In this document: positions 38,516-48,759 of the stretch, piece after piece
Numbering within the stretch: the stretch's first letter is position 1
How the letters are laid out: every line of letters starts with the position of its first letter
NCBI RefSeq assembly: GCF_030704205.1
Contig: NZ_CP131913.1
Coordinates: forward strand, 124,001 to 188,000
Length of the DNA: 64,000 nt
Origin: Halomonas alkalicola
Lineage (GTDB): Bacteria > Pseudomonadota > Gammaproteobacteria > Pseudomonadales > Halomonadaceae
Direction of reading: 5' to 3'
The notes under the pieces: generated by a model
What the model saw: the letters and a program-made list of their open reading frames with translations, nothing else
Databases searched by the model: none
Told to the model about the DNA's origin: nothing
Position numbers and translations under genes: made by a program

Positions 38516-39292
38516 TCAGTTGCCGGACTGGCGCAGGAAGTCGTTGGCCAGGCCCGCCGCGGTGGTGTCCGGGTAGTCTTCGCGCACCCGTTCGAGCAGC
38601 TCGCGGCTGGCCTGGGGGTCGCCCTGGCGCGCCTTGAGCAGGCCCAGCTTGTAGAGGGAGTCGGGCACCTTGTTGCTCTGCGGGAAGTCGTCGAGCACGG
38701 TGCGGAACTCGCGCTCGGCCGCCTCGAGGTCGCCCTCCGCGGCGTGCAGCTCCCCCAGCCAGTAGTAGGCATTGGCGGTCAGGCTGTTGTCGGGGTGCTG
38801 GGCCACGAAGCGTTCGAAGGCGCCGATGGCCTCGCTGAACTCCCGGGCCTGGACCCTGGCGAAGGCCTGCTGATAGGCCTGCTGGGCCTCGGGGCTCGCG
38901 CCGCTGGGCGACGGTGCCTGGGCCACCTGGCGTGCGGCCTCGTCATCGACCTGAGCGCTCGCATCCCCGCCGACGCCGACCGGCGCTGTGGCGAGCCTGT
39001 CCTCGAGGTCCAGGTACTGGTCGCGAGTCTGGCGGCGCAGCTGCTCGAGCTGGTGCCGAAGCTCCTCGACCTGGCCACGCAGCTGACGAATCTCCTCTTC
39101 GTGCTGCTGGACCTGGTTGAAGATCACCAGGCTGCCGCCCGCGGCCTCGCGGGTTTCCGTCTGCTGGTAGAAGGTGCGCGGCTGGGAGGTGAGGTCTTCG
39201 ACCACCGGCTGCTGCGCGACTGCGGGGAGCCATACGGACAGCGGGAGCACCAGGGCTCCCGCGCCGCACAGTCCTTTCAGACCGTGTTTCAT
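38516..39292 (-). CDS. cpoB: Cell division coordinator CpoB (YbgF)
   Basis: 258 aa from ATG 39292. A signal peptide (LCGAGALVLPLSVWLPAVA) is followed by a trimerising coiled coil (QQHEEEIRQLRGQVEELRHQ) and, from about residue 135, tetratricopeptide repeats (AYQQAFARVQAREFSEAIGA, TANAYYWLGELHAAEGDLEA). A periplasmic protein that binds TolA and couples Tol-Pal function with peptidoglycan synthesis at the septum. It is 31 bases downstream of pal. Confidence 0.93.
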   Translation of the reverse strand: MKHGLKGLCGAGALVLPLSVWLPAVAQQPVVEDLTSQPRTFYQQTETREAAGGSLVIFNQVQQHEEEIRQLRGQVEELRHQLEQLRRQTRDQYLDLEDRLATAPVGVGGDASAQVDDEAARQVAQAPSPSGASPEAQQAYQQAFARVQAREFSEAIGAFERFVAQHPDNSLTANAYYWLGELHAAEGDLEAAEREFRTVLDDFPQSNKVPDSLYKLGLLKARQGDPQASRELLERVREDYPDTTAAGLANDFLRQSGN

Positions 39293-39323
39293 GCGTGTCT
39301 CCATCGACGCGGGTGCCGACGAC

Positions 39324-39860
39324 TCAGTAGGCGAAGACGACCCGACGGTTCTGGGCGTGGGCTTCCTCGTTCTGGCCGCGGGCGGCCGGACGCTCCTCGC
39401 CATAGCTCACCACTTCCATCTGGGAGGGGGACACGCCCTGCACGGAGAGGAAGCGCTCCACGGAGCGGGCACGACGCTCGCCCAGTGCCATGTTGTACTC
39501 GCGGGTGCCACGCTCATCGGTATGGCCCTGCAGGACCACGCGGGAGTTGCCGTTCTCGCGCAGGTAGCGGGCGTGGGCGGCCAGCACCGGCTCGAACTCG
39601 CTGCGGATGCGGTCGCTGTCGAACTCGAAGTAGATGGTGCGCTGCTGGGGGATGCGGCCATCGGCCTCCTGGCCTGCGGTGCCGCTGCCGAAACCGGTGC
39701 CGCCTACCTGGCTACCGGAGACGCCGCTGCCGGCCACGCCGTTGCCGGTGCGGGAACTGTCCATGGACCCGTCCTGGGTCCCGCCACTGCTGGAACAACC
39801 TGCCACGAAGGCCAGGGACAGAGCGACCGCCAGGGTCCTGGCGTAGGGCTTGAGTTGCAT
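39324..39860 (-). CDS. pal: Peptidoglycan-associated lipoprotein Pal
   Basis: 178 aa. Lipoprotein signal LAVALSLAFVAGC gives a lipidated Cys, followed by a Gly/Ser-rich flexible linker (residues ~23-65) that is longer than average and contains no fixed structure. The OmpA-like peptidoglycan-binding domain has IYFEFDSDRIRSEF and LQGHTDERGTREYNMALGER. It tethers the outer membrane to peptidoglycan and to TolB. It lies 44 bases after tolB. Confidence 0.96.
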   Translation of the reverse strand: MQLKPYARTLAVALSLAFVAGCSSSGGTQDGSMDSSRTGNGVAGSGVSGSQVGGTGFGSGTAGQEADGRIPQQRTIYFEFDSDRIRSEFEPVLAAHARYLRENGNSRVVLQGHTDERGTREYNMALGERRARSVERFLSVQGVSPSQMEVVSYGEERPAARGQNEEAHAQNRRVVFAY

Positions 39861-39904
39861 TGTGTTACTCCTTGCTGAATCGAAGAGCACCAACATCACT
39901 GTGG

Positions 39905-41191
39905 TCAGTTGAGAAAGGGAGACCATGCGGGTTCACGCACGTCGCCCGATGCGGAAGGCAGCCGGAAGGACGCACGTCCGTCGGCGGTCACTGCCCCCAA
40001 TACCCCGCTGTTACCCTGCTGGGTGGCGAAGATTACCATGGTCCCGTTGGGGGCAACACTGGGAGATTCATCGAAACGCGAGTCGCTGAGCACCACCAGT
40101 CGCCCGCTGTCGAGATCCTGTCGCGCCACCTGGAAACCGTTGCTGGAACGGTGAATCAGGAAGATCGCTTCGCCATCCGGCGAGAAGCGCCCGCGGGCGT
40201 TGTAGTTGCCGGTGAAGGTGAGCCGCTTCTGCTCGCCGCTGGAGAAGTCGTGGCGGTAGAGCTGCGGCCCGCCGCTGCGATCCGAGGTGAAGAGCAGGCT
40301 GCGGCCGTCGGGCGCCCAGGCGGGCTCGGTATCGATGCTCGCGCTGTTGGTGATGCGCTGGAAGTCCCGGCTGGCGATATCCATCACGTAGATCTCCGGC
40401 CGCCCATCCTTGGAGAGGGACATGGCCAGGCGGCGGCCATCCGGTGACCAGGCCGGCGCCCCGTTGATGCCCTGGAAGGAGGTCGCGCGCACCCGCTGGC
40501 CCGAGGCCAGATCCTGGATATAGATCGCCGGCCGCTCGGTCTCGAAGGAGACATAGGCCAGGCGGCGCCCGTCGGGCGACCAGGCCGGCGACAGGATCGG
40601 CTCCCGCGAGCTCAGCACCTGCTGGCTGTTGCGACCGTCGGCATCCGCCACGTAGAGGGTGAACTGCATGTTGTCACCCACGCCCTGGGCCGTCACGTAG
40701 GCGATGCGGGTCGAGAAGGCACCGCGAATGCCGGTGATCGCCTCGAAGATCTGGTCGCTGATGTAGGGGGCGGCGCCGCGCAGTTCGTTCTGGTCGGCGG
40801 TGACCACCTCCCCCAGCATGCGGCGCTCGCCGCTGACGTCCATCAGCTCATAGCGCAGGCGGTAGCCGTTGCCTTCCCGGCTGGCGCGCCCCACCACCAG
40901 GTAGCGCACGTCCAGGCTGCGCCAGGTGCCATAGCGCACCTCGTCGCTCTCGCTGGGGCGGTCGATCATCTGGCGGCGCGGCAGCGGGTCGAAGTAGCCG
41001 CTGCGCTCCAGATTGTCGTGGATCACCTGGGCGACGTCCTCGGGGAAGTCGTCGCCGCCGGCGAAGGGCACCACGGCGACCGGGGTCGCCCGGTCACTGC
41101 CGCGGGTGATCTCGATGGTCAGGTTGGCCTGGGCCAGGCCGCTGAAGATCAGCAGCAGAGCCGTCAGCCAGGAAGTGATCAGGGCTTTCAT
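39905..41191 (-). CDS. tolB: Tol-Pal system periplasmic protein TolB
   Basis: 428 aa. A signal peptide ([16 protein letters not shown]) precedes the N-terminal domain ([20 protein letters not shown]) and a six-bladed beta-propeller with repeated SPDGRRLA motifs ([34 protein letters not shown]). The propeller binds Pal and the N-terminus binds TolA. Its ATG overlaps the tolA stop by one base. Confidence 0.97.
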   Translation of the reverse strand: MKALITSWLTALLLIFSGLAQANLTIEITRGSDRATPVAVVPFAGGDDFPEDVAQVIHDNLERSGYFDPLPRRQMIDRPSESDEVRYGTWRSLDVRYLVVGRASREGNGYRLRYELMDVSGERRMLGEVVTADQNELRGAAPYISDQIFEAITGIRGAFSTRIAYVTAQGVGDNMQFTLYVADADGRNSQQVLSSREPILSPAWSPDGRRLAYVSFETERPAIYIQDLASGQRVRATSFQGINGAPAWSPDGRRLAMSLSKDGRPEIYVMDIASRDFQRITNSASIDTEPAWAPDGRSLLFTSDRSGGPQLYRHDFSSGEQKRLTFTGNYNARGRFSPDGEAIFLIHRSSNGFQVARQDLDSGRLVVLSDSRFDESPSVAPNGTMVIFATQQGNSGVLGAVTADGRASFRLPSASGDVREPAWSPFLN

Positions 41192-42414
41192 CAGCGCACG
41201 TCTCCCGGTGTGAAACGCAGATTGAATTGACGGTAGTCCCGTTGCAGGTTGGCTGGCAACTGTCGCAGTTCTGCGAACGGTGCCGCGGCCTCGACCGCCT
41301 GGATCGCCGAGCGATCGAAGGCGCTGTCGCCGCTGCTGCGGGTGATCGAGGCGCCGAACAGCTCGCCGGAAGGGCCGAGACGCACCGCGACCTCCGCGGT
41401 GGCACCGCCCGGTACATTGGGGGGAATCACCCAGGCCTGCTCCACCGCGCGGCGGACCAGGTTGATGAAGCTGTTGGCGGCCTCCTGGCCCTGTCGCGCA
41501 TTGGCGACGGCGTCGCTCTCGCCATCGATGGCGCGATCGAGCCCCTGGCTCGCCGCCTCGGCGGCGCGGCGCGCGGCTTCCTCGGCCTCGCGCTGGCGCT
41601 GGGCCTCCTGCTCCCGGCGGCGCTGCTCCTCCGCTTCGCGCTGACGACGGGCCTCTTCCTCGGCCTGACGCTGGCGTTCGGCTTCGGCCTGGCGCTGACG
41701 CTCGGCTTCCGCCTCGGCCTGACGCTGGCGTTCGGCTTCCGCCTCGGCCTGGCGCTGGCGCTCGGCCTCTGCCTCGGCCTGACGCTGGCGTTCGGCTTCC
41801 GCCTCGGCCTGGCGCTGGCGCTCGGCCTCTGCCTCGGCCTGACGCTGCCGTTCGGCTTCCGCTTCGGCCTGGCGCTGTCGCTCGGCTTCCGCCTCGGCCT
41901 GGCGCTGTCGCTCGGCTTCCGCCTCGGCCTGACGCTGTCGCTCGGCTTCCGCCTCGGCCTGACGCTGCCGTTCGGCCTCTTCCTGCTGAACGCGCTGCTC
42001 CTCACGCTGCTGGGCCTGGCGTTCGGCCTCTTCGGCGCGCCGGGCGGCGTCGGCCTCGGCCGCCTCGGCGGCACGACGGGCCTCTTCCTGAGCCTGGGTC
42101 TCGGCCTCCTGCTCCGCCTGACGCGCGGCCTCGACGGCGGCAGCCGCCTCCTCTGCCTCGCGGGCGGCCTCCTCGGCCTGACGCTGCTCCTCCGCTTCCC
42201 GCGCCAGGGCGCGCGAGCGCGCCGCCTCGGCACGCTGCGCCTGGTCGGTCACCGTCTCGGTGCTGACCAGGGTCGCCTGGACGATGGAGGATGAGGTCGG
42301 TTCCGGCTCGCGGCTGGGCAGGCTGATCACGCTGAACAGCACCACCACCACGTGCAGCGCCACCGCGAGGATCGTCGGCAGGCCGTACCCTACCCGTGGG
42401 TCCTGTGTGGCCAT
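41191..42414 (-). CDS. tolA: Tol-Pal system energy-transducing protein TolA
   Basis: 407 aa. Short N-terminal cytoplasmic part, one membrane helix ([18 protein letters not shown]), a long periplasmic helix of ~240 residues rich in Ala, Glu, Gln and Arg, and a C-terminal globular domain (residues ~300-407, [20 protein letters not shown]) that contacts TolB/Pal. The middle carries nine perfect copies of [10 protein letters not shown] encoded by a 30-base tandem repeat. It transmits proton-motive force from TolQR to the outer membrane. The TGA overlaps the tolB ATG. Confidence 0.95.
   Translation of the reverse strand: MATQDPRVGYGLPTILAVALHVVVVLFSVISLPSREPEPTSSSIVQATLVSTETVTDQAQRAEAARSRALAREAEEQRQAEEAAREAEEAAAAVEAARQAEQEAETQAQEEARRAAEAAEADAARRAEEAERQAQQREEQRVQQEEAERQRQAEAEAERQRQAEAEAERQRQAEAEAERQRQAEAEAERQRQAEAEAERQRQAEAEAERQRQAEAEAERQRQAEAEAERQRQAEAEAERQRQAEAERQRQAEEEARRQREAEEQRRREQEAQRQREAEEAARRAAEAASQGLDRAIDGESDAVANARQGQEAANSFINLVRRAVEQAWVIPPNVPGGATAEVAVRLGPSGELFGASITRSSGDSAFDRSAIQAVEAAAPFAELRQLPANLQRDYRQFNLRFTPGDVR
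41701..41970. repeat. Nine 30-base tandem repeats inside tolA
   Basis: Nine consecutive 30-base units encode the ten-residue unit [10 protein letters not shown], with a shortened unit at 41671-41700. Copies differ only at synonymous positions (for example TCC/TCT/TTC and CTGGCG/CTGTCG), so the protein repeat is perfect while the DNA has drifted. Likely copy-number variable between strains. Confidence 0.9.
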
Positions 42415-42423
42415 CGATAATCC

Positions 42424-42861
<438 letters not shown>

Positions 42862-42873
42862 GGCCAGACTCCC

Positions 42874-43569
42874 TCAGGCGGCGCCGGATTCGGCCCGGCC
42901 CTGCAGGTTGCGGTGCAGGATGGAGTGGAACTCCTCGGCGAAGTCCTCGTACTTGCCCAGCAGCCGCGCGGATTCTGACGACAGGCGGTTGTAGAAGATC
43001 ACCGCCGGGATGGCGGCGAACAGCCCCATGGCGGTGGCGATCAACGCCTCGGCGATCCAGGGGGCCACGGTAGCTAGCGTCGCCTGCTGGGTCATGGAGA
43101 GCGCCTGGAAGGAGCCCATGATGCCCCAGACGGTGCCGAACAGGCCGATATAGGGGCTGGCCGAGGCCACGGTGGCCAGGAACACCAGGTGCAGGCTGAG
43201 GCGCTCCTCCTCCCGGGACCAGGCCACCCGCATGCTGCGCTGGACGCCATCGAGGATCGCCTGGGGGCTCTTGGTCTTGGGCAACAGGCGGTTGAATTCG
43301 CGGAAGCCGGCGCGGAACACGTGCTCGGCGCCCTGGGTCTCCTGCTCCGCCGGGGTCTCCCGGTAGAGCTCGTTGAGGTCGACGCCGGACCAGAAGCGCT
43401 CCTCGAAGGCCTGGTGGGTCTGCTTGGCACGGCGCATCACGAAGGTGCGCTGGAAGATCACGACCCAGGAGAGGATCGAGCCCACCGTGAGCAGCAGCAT
43501 GACCAGCTGCACCACGGTACTGGCGCTCATGATCAGGTGGGGTATGGACATGGAGTCGTTCACGGGCAT
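42874..43569 (-). CDS. tolQ: Tol-Pal system proton channel subunit TolQ
   Basis: 231 aa from ATG 43569 (MPVNDSMSIP); an ATG at 43551 is an alternative. Three membrane helices (VVQLVMLLLTVGSILSWVVI, LVFLATVASASPYIGLFGTV and WIAEALIATAMGLFAAIPAV) contain the MotA/TolQ/ExbB signature GLFGTVWGIM. It forms the pentameric ring of the proton motor with TolR. It starts 5 bases after the ybgC stop. Confidence 0.96.
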   Translation of the reverse strand: MPVNDSMSIPHLIMSASTVVQLVMLLLTVGSILSWVVIFQRTFVMRRAKQTHQAFEERFWSGVDLNELYRETPAEQETQGAEHVFRAGFREFNRLLPKTKSPQAILDGVQRSMRVAWSREEERLSLHLVFLATVASASPYIGLFGTVWGIMGSFQALSMTQQATLATVAPWIAEALIATAMGLFAAIPAVIFYNRLSSESARLLGKYEDFAEEFHSILHRNLQGRAESGAA

Positions 43570-43574
43570 CCTCG

Positions 43575-43991
43575 TCAGTCTTGCGATTGGGCAGAGGGTT
43601 GGGCCAGGGCCGCGGCCAGCGCCGGCGGCCAGGGTACGGGCTTGAGGCGCGTCGCATCGATGCAGGCGATGTCGACCCGCGCCTCGCACAAGGGTTCCCC
43701 GCGACAGCTCACGACCTGGCCGAACTGCAGCCGGGCGCGGCCATGGGACCGGATCTCGGCGCTCACCTCGAGCGCGTCATCCAGTCGGGCGGGCTTGGCA
43801 TAGCGACACTCCAGCTTGTGCACCACCAGCTGGATGCCGGCCTCGAACAGCTCGCGCTGGGTGATCCCCTGCGCGCGCAGCCACTCGCTGCGTGCCCGCT
43901 CCATGTACTTGAGGTAGTTGACGTAGTAGACGATGCCACCGGCATCGGTGTCCTCGATATAGACGCGCACCGGCAGACGGAACTCGCTCAC
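43575..43991 (-). CDS. ybgC: Tol-Pal-associated acyl-CoA thioesterase
   Basis: 138 aa, GTG start at 43991 overlapping the ruvB TGA. Hot-dog fold 4-hydroxybenzoyl-CoA thioesterase type: [20 protein letters not shown] carries the catalytic Asp, and [12 protein letters not shown] follows. It hydrolyses short acyl-CoA esters and is the standard first gene of the tol-pal cluster. Confidence 0.95.
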   Translation of the reverse strand: MSEFRLPVRVYIEDTDAGGIVYYVNYLKYMERARSEWLRAQGITQRELFEAGIQLVVHKLECRYAKPARLDDALEVSAEIRSHGRARLQFGQVVSCRGEPLCEARVDIACIDATRLKPVPWPPALAAALAQPSAQSQD

Positions 43992-45032
43992 GGCCGGGTC
44001 TCCCCGGCGGCGTCCGCGGCATCCTCGGCGGGTGCCAGGCCGAAGTGCAGCCAGGCCTGGCGGGTCACCACCCGACCCCGCGCGGTGCGCATCATCAGCC
44101 CCTGCTGGATCAGGTAGGGCTCGATGACGTCCTCGATGGTATCGCGCTCCTCGCCGATGGCGGCGGCCAGCGAGTCGCCCCCCACCGGGCCGCCGTCGAA
44201 CTTCTCGATCATCGCCAGCAGCAAGCGGCGGTCCATGTGATCCAGGCCGTGATGGTCGACGTGGAGCATGTCCAGCGCCCGGTCGGCGATCTCGGCGTCG
44301 ATACGGCCGCTGCCGCGCACCTCGGCGTAGTCGCGCACGCGGCGCAGCAGGCGGTTGGCGATGCGCGGGGTACCTCGGGAACGGCGCGCCACTTCCCGGG
44401 CGCCGTCGGCGTCCGCCTCGACCCCCATCAGCCGCGCCGAGCGGGTGACGATCTCGGTGAGCTCGCCGATGGCATAGAACTCCAGGCGCTGGACGATCCC
44501 GAAGCGATCGCGCAGCGGCGAGGTCAGGAGTCCCGCCCGGGTGGTCGCCCCCACCAGAGTGAAGGGCGGCAGGTCGAGCTTGATGGAGCGCGCCGCCGGC
44601 CCCTCGCCGATCATGATGTCGAGCTGGAAGTCCTCCATGGCGGGATAGAGGATCTCCTCCACCACCGGCGAGAGGCGATGAATCTCGTCGATGAAGAGCA
44701 CATCGCCGGCCTCGAGGTTGGTCAGCATGGCGGCCAGGTCGCAGGTCGCCGGCGCGCTCCAGCACCGGGCCGGAGGTGGACTTGAGCCCCACCCCCATCT
44801 CGGCGGCGATGATGTTGGCCAGGGTCGTCTTGCCCAGCCCCGGGGGGCCGAACACCAGGGTGTGGTCGAGGCTTTCGTCCCGGGCGCGGGCGGCGCCGAT
44901 GAAGATCTCCAGCTGCTCGCGCACGCGCGGCTGGCCGATGTAGTCGGCCAGGCGCTTCGGGCGGATGGCGCGGTCGATGGGCTCCTCATCCTCGCGGGCG
45001 TCGGCAGCGATCAGGCGATCGTTCTCCAGCAT
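43988..45032 (-). pseudogene. ruvB: Holliday junction branch-migration helicase RuvB, frameshifted in this sequence
   Basis: The N-terminal ~95 codons ([20 protein letters not shown] to [11 protein letters not shown]) include Walker A in [14 protein letters not shown]. The remainder ([40 protein letters not shown], winged-helix [20 protein letters not shown]) is in another frame and carries Walker B. The cause is an exact 7-base tandem duplication of CAGGTCG at 44735-44748; removing one copy restores a RuvB of about 346 aa. RuvB is the AAA+ motor that drives branch migration with RuvA. As ruvA, ruvC and the Tol genes are intact, an assembly error should be excluded before calling the strain RuvB-deficient. 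Confidence 0.9.
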
Positions 45033-45036
45033 CGCG

Positions 45037-45648
45037 CTACCCCGCCATCCGGCGGCTCAGGGCCGCCTTGATCATCGCCTCGGTGCTACCCTCGCCCTCG
45101 AGGCCCGCCAGCATCCTGGCCGCCTCGGCGGGCTTGTAGCCCAGGCTGACCAGGGCCGCCTCGGCATCGGCCAGGGGATCGTGGCGTGAGACGTTGGGCT
45201 GGGCGCCGCTGGCCAGCTCCGCCAGGGCGTCGTCACCGGGCTCCCAGTGGGGGAAGCGGTCGCGCATCTCGATGATCAGCCGCTCGGCGGTCTTCCTGCC
45301 CACCCCGGGCAGGCGCATCAGCGCCTTGACGTCGTCGTCGAGCACGCAGCGCCGGAAGGCGGCCTCGTCCATGCCGGAGAGGATCGCCAGGGCAAGCCTG
45401 GGGCCTACGCCATTGACCTTGATCAGTGCGCGGAACAACGCCCGCTCCTGCTCCCGGGCGAAGCCGTAGAGCAGGTGGGCGTCATCGCGCACGATCAGGT
45501 GGGTGTGCAGGGAGACGGCCTCGCCGGTGGCCGGCAGGGCCACCAGGGTGGTCATGGAGGCCTCGAGCTCGTAGCCGACCCCGGCCACATCCACCACCAG
45601 CCAGGGAGGCTGCTTCTCAAGCAGGGTGCCGCGCAGGCGTCCAATCAT
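45037..45648 (-). CDS. ruvA: Holliday junction DNA helicase subunit RuvA
   Basis: 203 aa from ATG 45648 ([12 protein letters not shown]). OB-fold domain I, two helix-hairpin-helix motifs ([35 protein letters not shown]) that bind junction DNA, an acidic linker and C-terminal domain III ([15 protein letters not shown]) that contacts RuvB. It is 4 bases upstream of ruvB and about 150 bases downstream of ruvC. Confidence 0.97.
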   Translation of the reverse strand: MIGRLRGTLLEKQPPWLVVDVAGVGYELEASMTTLVALPATGEAVSLHTHLIVRDDAHLLYGFAREQERALFRALIKVNGVGPRLALAILSGMDEAAFRRCVLDDDVKALMRLPGVGRKTAERLIIEMRDRFPHWEPGDDALAELASGAQPNVSRHDPLADAEAALVSLGYKPAEAARMLAGLEGEGSTEAMIKAALSRRMAG

Positions 45649-45800
45649 GGAGAAATCCGTGTCCTTCACTGCAGGAAAGGCGGCTCAGGGCCGCCGATGA
45701 CGCCACTATACTGGTCGCCCGTGCGGCTGACCAGCCCATGCTGAAACAGCGTTCGACAACTCGTGAAAGCCTCCGTCGACGTCGCCGGAGAGCGACAGCC

Positions 45801-46340
45801 TCAGGGTTGGAAATCGCGCCAGGAAAGGCCCTTCCTGCGGCTGCGGTGGCCGCCGAAGCTGCCGGCCTGGAGCAGGCCGAGGCGAGCATAAGCGTGAGTC
45901 AGGGCAATGGCCAGTGCGTCGGCGGCATCGGCCTGGGGCGTGGCGGAGAGCTTGAGGATGGCCGTCACCATATGCTGCACTTGGGCCTTGTCGGCGCCAC
46001 CGGTGCCGGTCACCGCCTGCTTGATCTGCCGCGGACCGTACTCGCTCACCGGGAGGCCGTGGTTGGCGGCACAGACGATGGCGGTGCCCCGGGCCTGGCC
46101 GAGCTTGAGCGCCGAATCGGCGTTCTTGGCCATGAACACCTGCTCGATGGCGAATTCACCGGGGCGATGGATGGCGATCAGCTCGCTCACCCCCGCATAG
46201 ACCTGGGCCAGCTTCTGGGCCAGGTCGTCGGCCCGGATGCGGATGCAGCCGCTCGCCACATAGCGTGGCGTCGAGGTCGAGACGTCGAGCACCCCGTAGC
46301 CGGTGAGCCGCGAGCCGGGGTCGATGCCGAGAATCAGCAC
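45801..46340 (-). CDS. ruvC: Crossover junction endodeoxyribonuclease RuvC
   Basis: 179 aa. RNase H-like fold with catalytic acidic residues in [14 protein letters not shown] (Asp7), [14 protein letters not shown] (Glu) and the C-terminal [16 protein letters not shown] (Asp pair). It resolves Holliday junctions after RuvAB. Order aspS-ruvC-ruvA-ruvB is conserved in gammaproteobacteria, though yebC, often between aspS and ruvC, is absent here. No LexA box (CTGT-N8-ACAG) is seen upstream. Confidence 0.97.
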   Translation of the reverse strand: MLILGIDPGSRLTGYGVLDVSTSTPRYVASGCIRIRADDLAQKLAQVYAGVSELIAIHRPGEFAIEQVFMAKNADSALKLGQARGTAIVCAANHGLPVSEYGPRQIKQAVTGTGGADKAQVQHMVTAILKLSATPQADAADALAIALTHAYARLGLLQAGSFGGHRSRRKGLSWRDFQP

Positions 46341-46427
46341 GGCCCTGCCCCGCCATCGGTTTGCTGCGTGCTCCTCATGGGGCCTCCCTGCTCGGCTCGG
46401 TGATCGGATCTGTCGCCATCATACGAT

Positions 46428-46450
46428 ACCGGCGCCCATTGGGCGCCGGT
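46428..46450 (-). terminator. Hairpin after aspS
   Basis: Perfect 10-bp stem ACCGGCGCCC/GGGCGCCGGT with a 3-base loop, 28 bases after the aspS stop and before ruvC. On the minus strand it is followed by ATCGTAT. It would separate the aspS unit from the ruv-tol operon. Confidence 0.65.
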
Positions 46451-46478
46451 CTCTTGCTGCGTCAGGGGTCAGGAGATA

Positions 46479-48259
46479 TTACTCCTGCCCTTCCGCCTTG
46501 GCCTTCTGGCGCAGCCGGATGCTCAACTCACGCAGCTGGTCGATGCTCACCTCGCCCGGGGCGTCGGTCATCAGGCAGCCGGCGCTCTGGGTCTTCGGGA
46601 AGGCGATCACCTCGCGGATGGTGCGGGCACCCGCCATCAGCATCACCAGGCGGTCGAGGCCGAAGGCCAGGCCGCCATGGGGCGGCGCACCGTACTGCAG
46701 GGCGTCGAGCAGGAAGCCGAACTTCTCACGGGCCTCCTCCTCGCCGATGCCGAGGATCTCGAACACGGTGGTCTGCATCGCCTGGTCGTGGATACGGATG
46801 GAGCCACCGCCCAGCTCGGTGCCGTTGAGCACCATGTCGTAGGCCCGGGAAAGCGCGCCCGCCGGGTTGGCCTTGAGCTCCTCGGGGCTGCAGGAGGGCG
46901 AGGTGAAGGGGTGGTGCAGCGGGCTCAGACGACCGTCGTCGTCGGCCTCGAACATCGGGAAGTCCACCACCCACAGCGGCGCCCAGGGCCGGGTGTAGAG
47001 GTCGAGGTCCTCGCCCAGCCTGACGCGCAGCGCGCCGATCGCCTCGTTGACGATGCGCGCCTTGTCGGCACCGAAGAAGATGATGTCGCCGTCCTCGGCG
47101 CCGACGCGGTCAAGCAGCTGCTCCACCACGTTCTCCATGAACTTGACGATGGGCGACTGCAGGCCCTCGAGGCCCTTGGCACGCTCGTTGACCTTGATCC
47201 AGGCCAGGCCCTTGGCGCCATAGATGCTGACGAACTTGGTGTAGTCGTCGATCTCCTTGCGGGAGAGCTTGGCACCGCCCGGCACGCGCAGCGCGGCCAC
47301 GCGGCCATCCTCGGCGCTGGCCGGGCCTGAGAAGACCTTGAAGTCCACCTGCTGCATCAGGTCGTCGACATCAGTGAGCTCGAGCGGGATGCGCAGGTCC
47401 GGCTTGTCGGAGCCGAAGCGGTTCATCGCCTCGCTCCAGGTCATGCGCGGGAACTCGGGCAGTTCGACCTTGAGCACCTCCTGGAAGAGCTGGCGGATCA
47501 TCGCCTCGGTGATCCCCATGATGTCGTCCTCGGAGACGAAGGAGGCCTCGAGGTCGATCTGGGTGAACTCCGGCTGACGGTCGGCGCGCAGGTCCTCGTC
47601 GCGGAAGCACTTGGCGATCTGGTAGTAGCGGTCGAAGCCGGCCACCATCAAGAGCTGCTTGAAGAGCTGCGGCGACTGGGGCAGTGCGAAGAAGCTGCCC
47701 GCATGGGTGCGGCTCGGCACCAGGTAGTCGCGAGCCCCTTCGGGGGGGTGGCGCGGGTGAGGATCGGGGTCTCGATGTCGAGGAAGCCCTGCCCCTCCAG
47801 GAAGGCGCGCACGCTGTGGGAGATGCGCGAGCGCAGGCGCAGCTTCTCGATCATCTCGGGACGGCGCAGGTCGATGTAGCGGTGCTTGAGGCGCACCTCC
47901 TCGCCCACCTTGCCGTGCTCGTCGAGCTGGAAGGGCGGCGTGGCGGCGGTGTTGAGCACCTCCACCTCCTTGGCCAGCACCTCGATCATGCCGGTGGGCA
48001 TGTTGGGGTTCTGGGTGCCTTCCGGGCGCAGCCGCACGCGGCCCTGGATGCGCAGCACGTACTCGCTGCGGGCGCGGTCGGCGGTGGCGAAGGCCTCGGC
48101 GGTGTCGGGGTCGACCACGACCTGGGCGATGCCGTCGCGATCGCGCATGTCGAGGAAGATCACGCCCCCGTGGTCACGGCGGCGATGTACCCAGCCGCAC
48201 AGGGTGACCGTCTGGTCCACCAGGGTCTTGTTGAGCTGGCCGCAATAATGGCTGCGCAT
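46479..48259 (-). pseudogene. aspS: Aspartyl-tRNA synthetase, frameshifted in this sequence
   Basis: The N-terminal ~170 codons ([20 protein letters not shown], anticodon-binding OB fold, motif 1 to [12 protein letters not shown]) are in one frame. The rest ([20 protein letters not shown], motif 2 [20 protein letters not shown], motif 3 [16 protein letters not shown]) is in another. Two extra bases in a run of seven G at 47742-47748 (C on the coding strand) account for it; five would give TPEGARDYL and a normal ~590-residue enzyme. The gene is essential, so a homopolymer sequencing error is by far the likeliest cause. A zinc-ribbon gene lies 53 bases upstream. Confidence 0.92.
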
Positions 48260-48312
48260 GTCGTATCCTGTTCTGTAGCGAAATGAGGGGTTGGCGAGTG
48301 GCTGGGCGGCCC

Positions 48313-48579
48313 TCAGGCCGCCGCGCCCTCCTTCTTGCTGGACGATGACCCGCTCTGGGCGGAGCCTCCTGCATCACCGGCCAGGTTCTTCTTGCCGCCG
48401 GACTTGAAGTCGGTCTCGTACCAGCCGCCGCCGGCCAGGCGGAAACCGGCCGCCGAGACCAGCCGCGAAAGCTCGGGGGCCTCGCAGGCGGGACAGTCGG
48501 TCAGCGGGGCGGCGCTGATCTTCTGCAGCTTTTCCAGGCGCTGGCCGCAGGCCTTGCACTCGTATTCGTAGATGGGCAT
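48313..48579 (-). CDS. FmdB-type zinc-ribbon regulatory protein
   Basis: 88 aa. N-terminal [20 protein letters not shown] with CxxC and a second pair [11 protein letters not shown] form a zinc ribbon; the remainder is Ser/Gly/Lys-rich and disordered. The family is named after FmdB, a putative regulator of formamidase genes; its molecular role is uncertain. In many gammaproteobacteria it precedes aspS, as here. Confidence 0.9.
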   Translation of the reverse strand: MPIYEYECKACGQRLEKLQKISAAPLTDCPACEAPELSRLVSAAGFRLAGGGWYETDFKSGGKKNLAGDAGGSAQSGSSSSKKEGAAA

Positions 48580-48692
48580 GGTTTGATCACTCCGGAAAAT
48601 CACGGTATCCAGATCAGGACGCTGCCGGGCGCTCCCGGCGACAACGAATATGTGGCCGGCCCGCAGCGAATCCAAGCCTGCCAAATCCGGAC

Positions 48693-48723
48693 ATTATAGC
48701 GTGCCCACCACCCGTGCGGGCAA
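48693..48723 (-). promoter_or_regulatory. Candidate promoter of the zinc-ribbon/aspS unit
   Basis: Perfect TATAAT on the minus strand at 48693-48698; the best -35 is TTGCCC at 48718-48723 with a slightly long 19-base spacer. Start about 120 bases before the zinc-ribbon gene. Confidence 0.45.
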
Positions 48724-48759
48724 GGCGCCTGCGCAAGGCCCCCAGAAGGAAGCCAACCG

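Noticed and set aside
41701..41970. Regular 30-base repeats that could suggest a CRISPR array
   Set aside because: There are no spacers; the units are contiguous, in frame, and encode the TolA helix.
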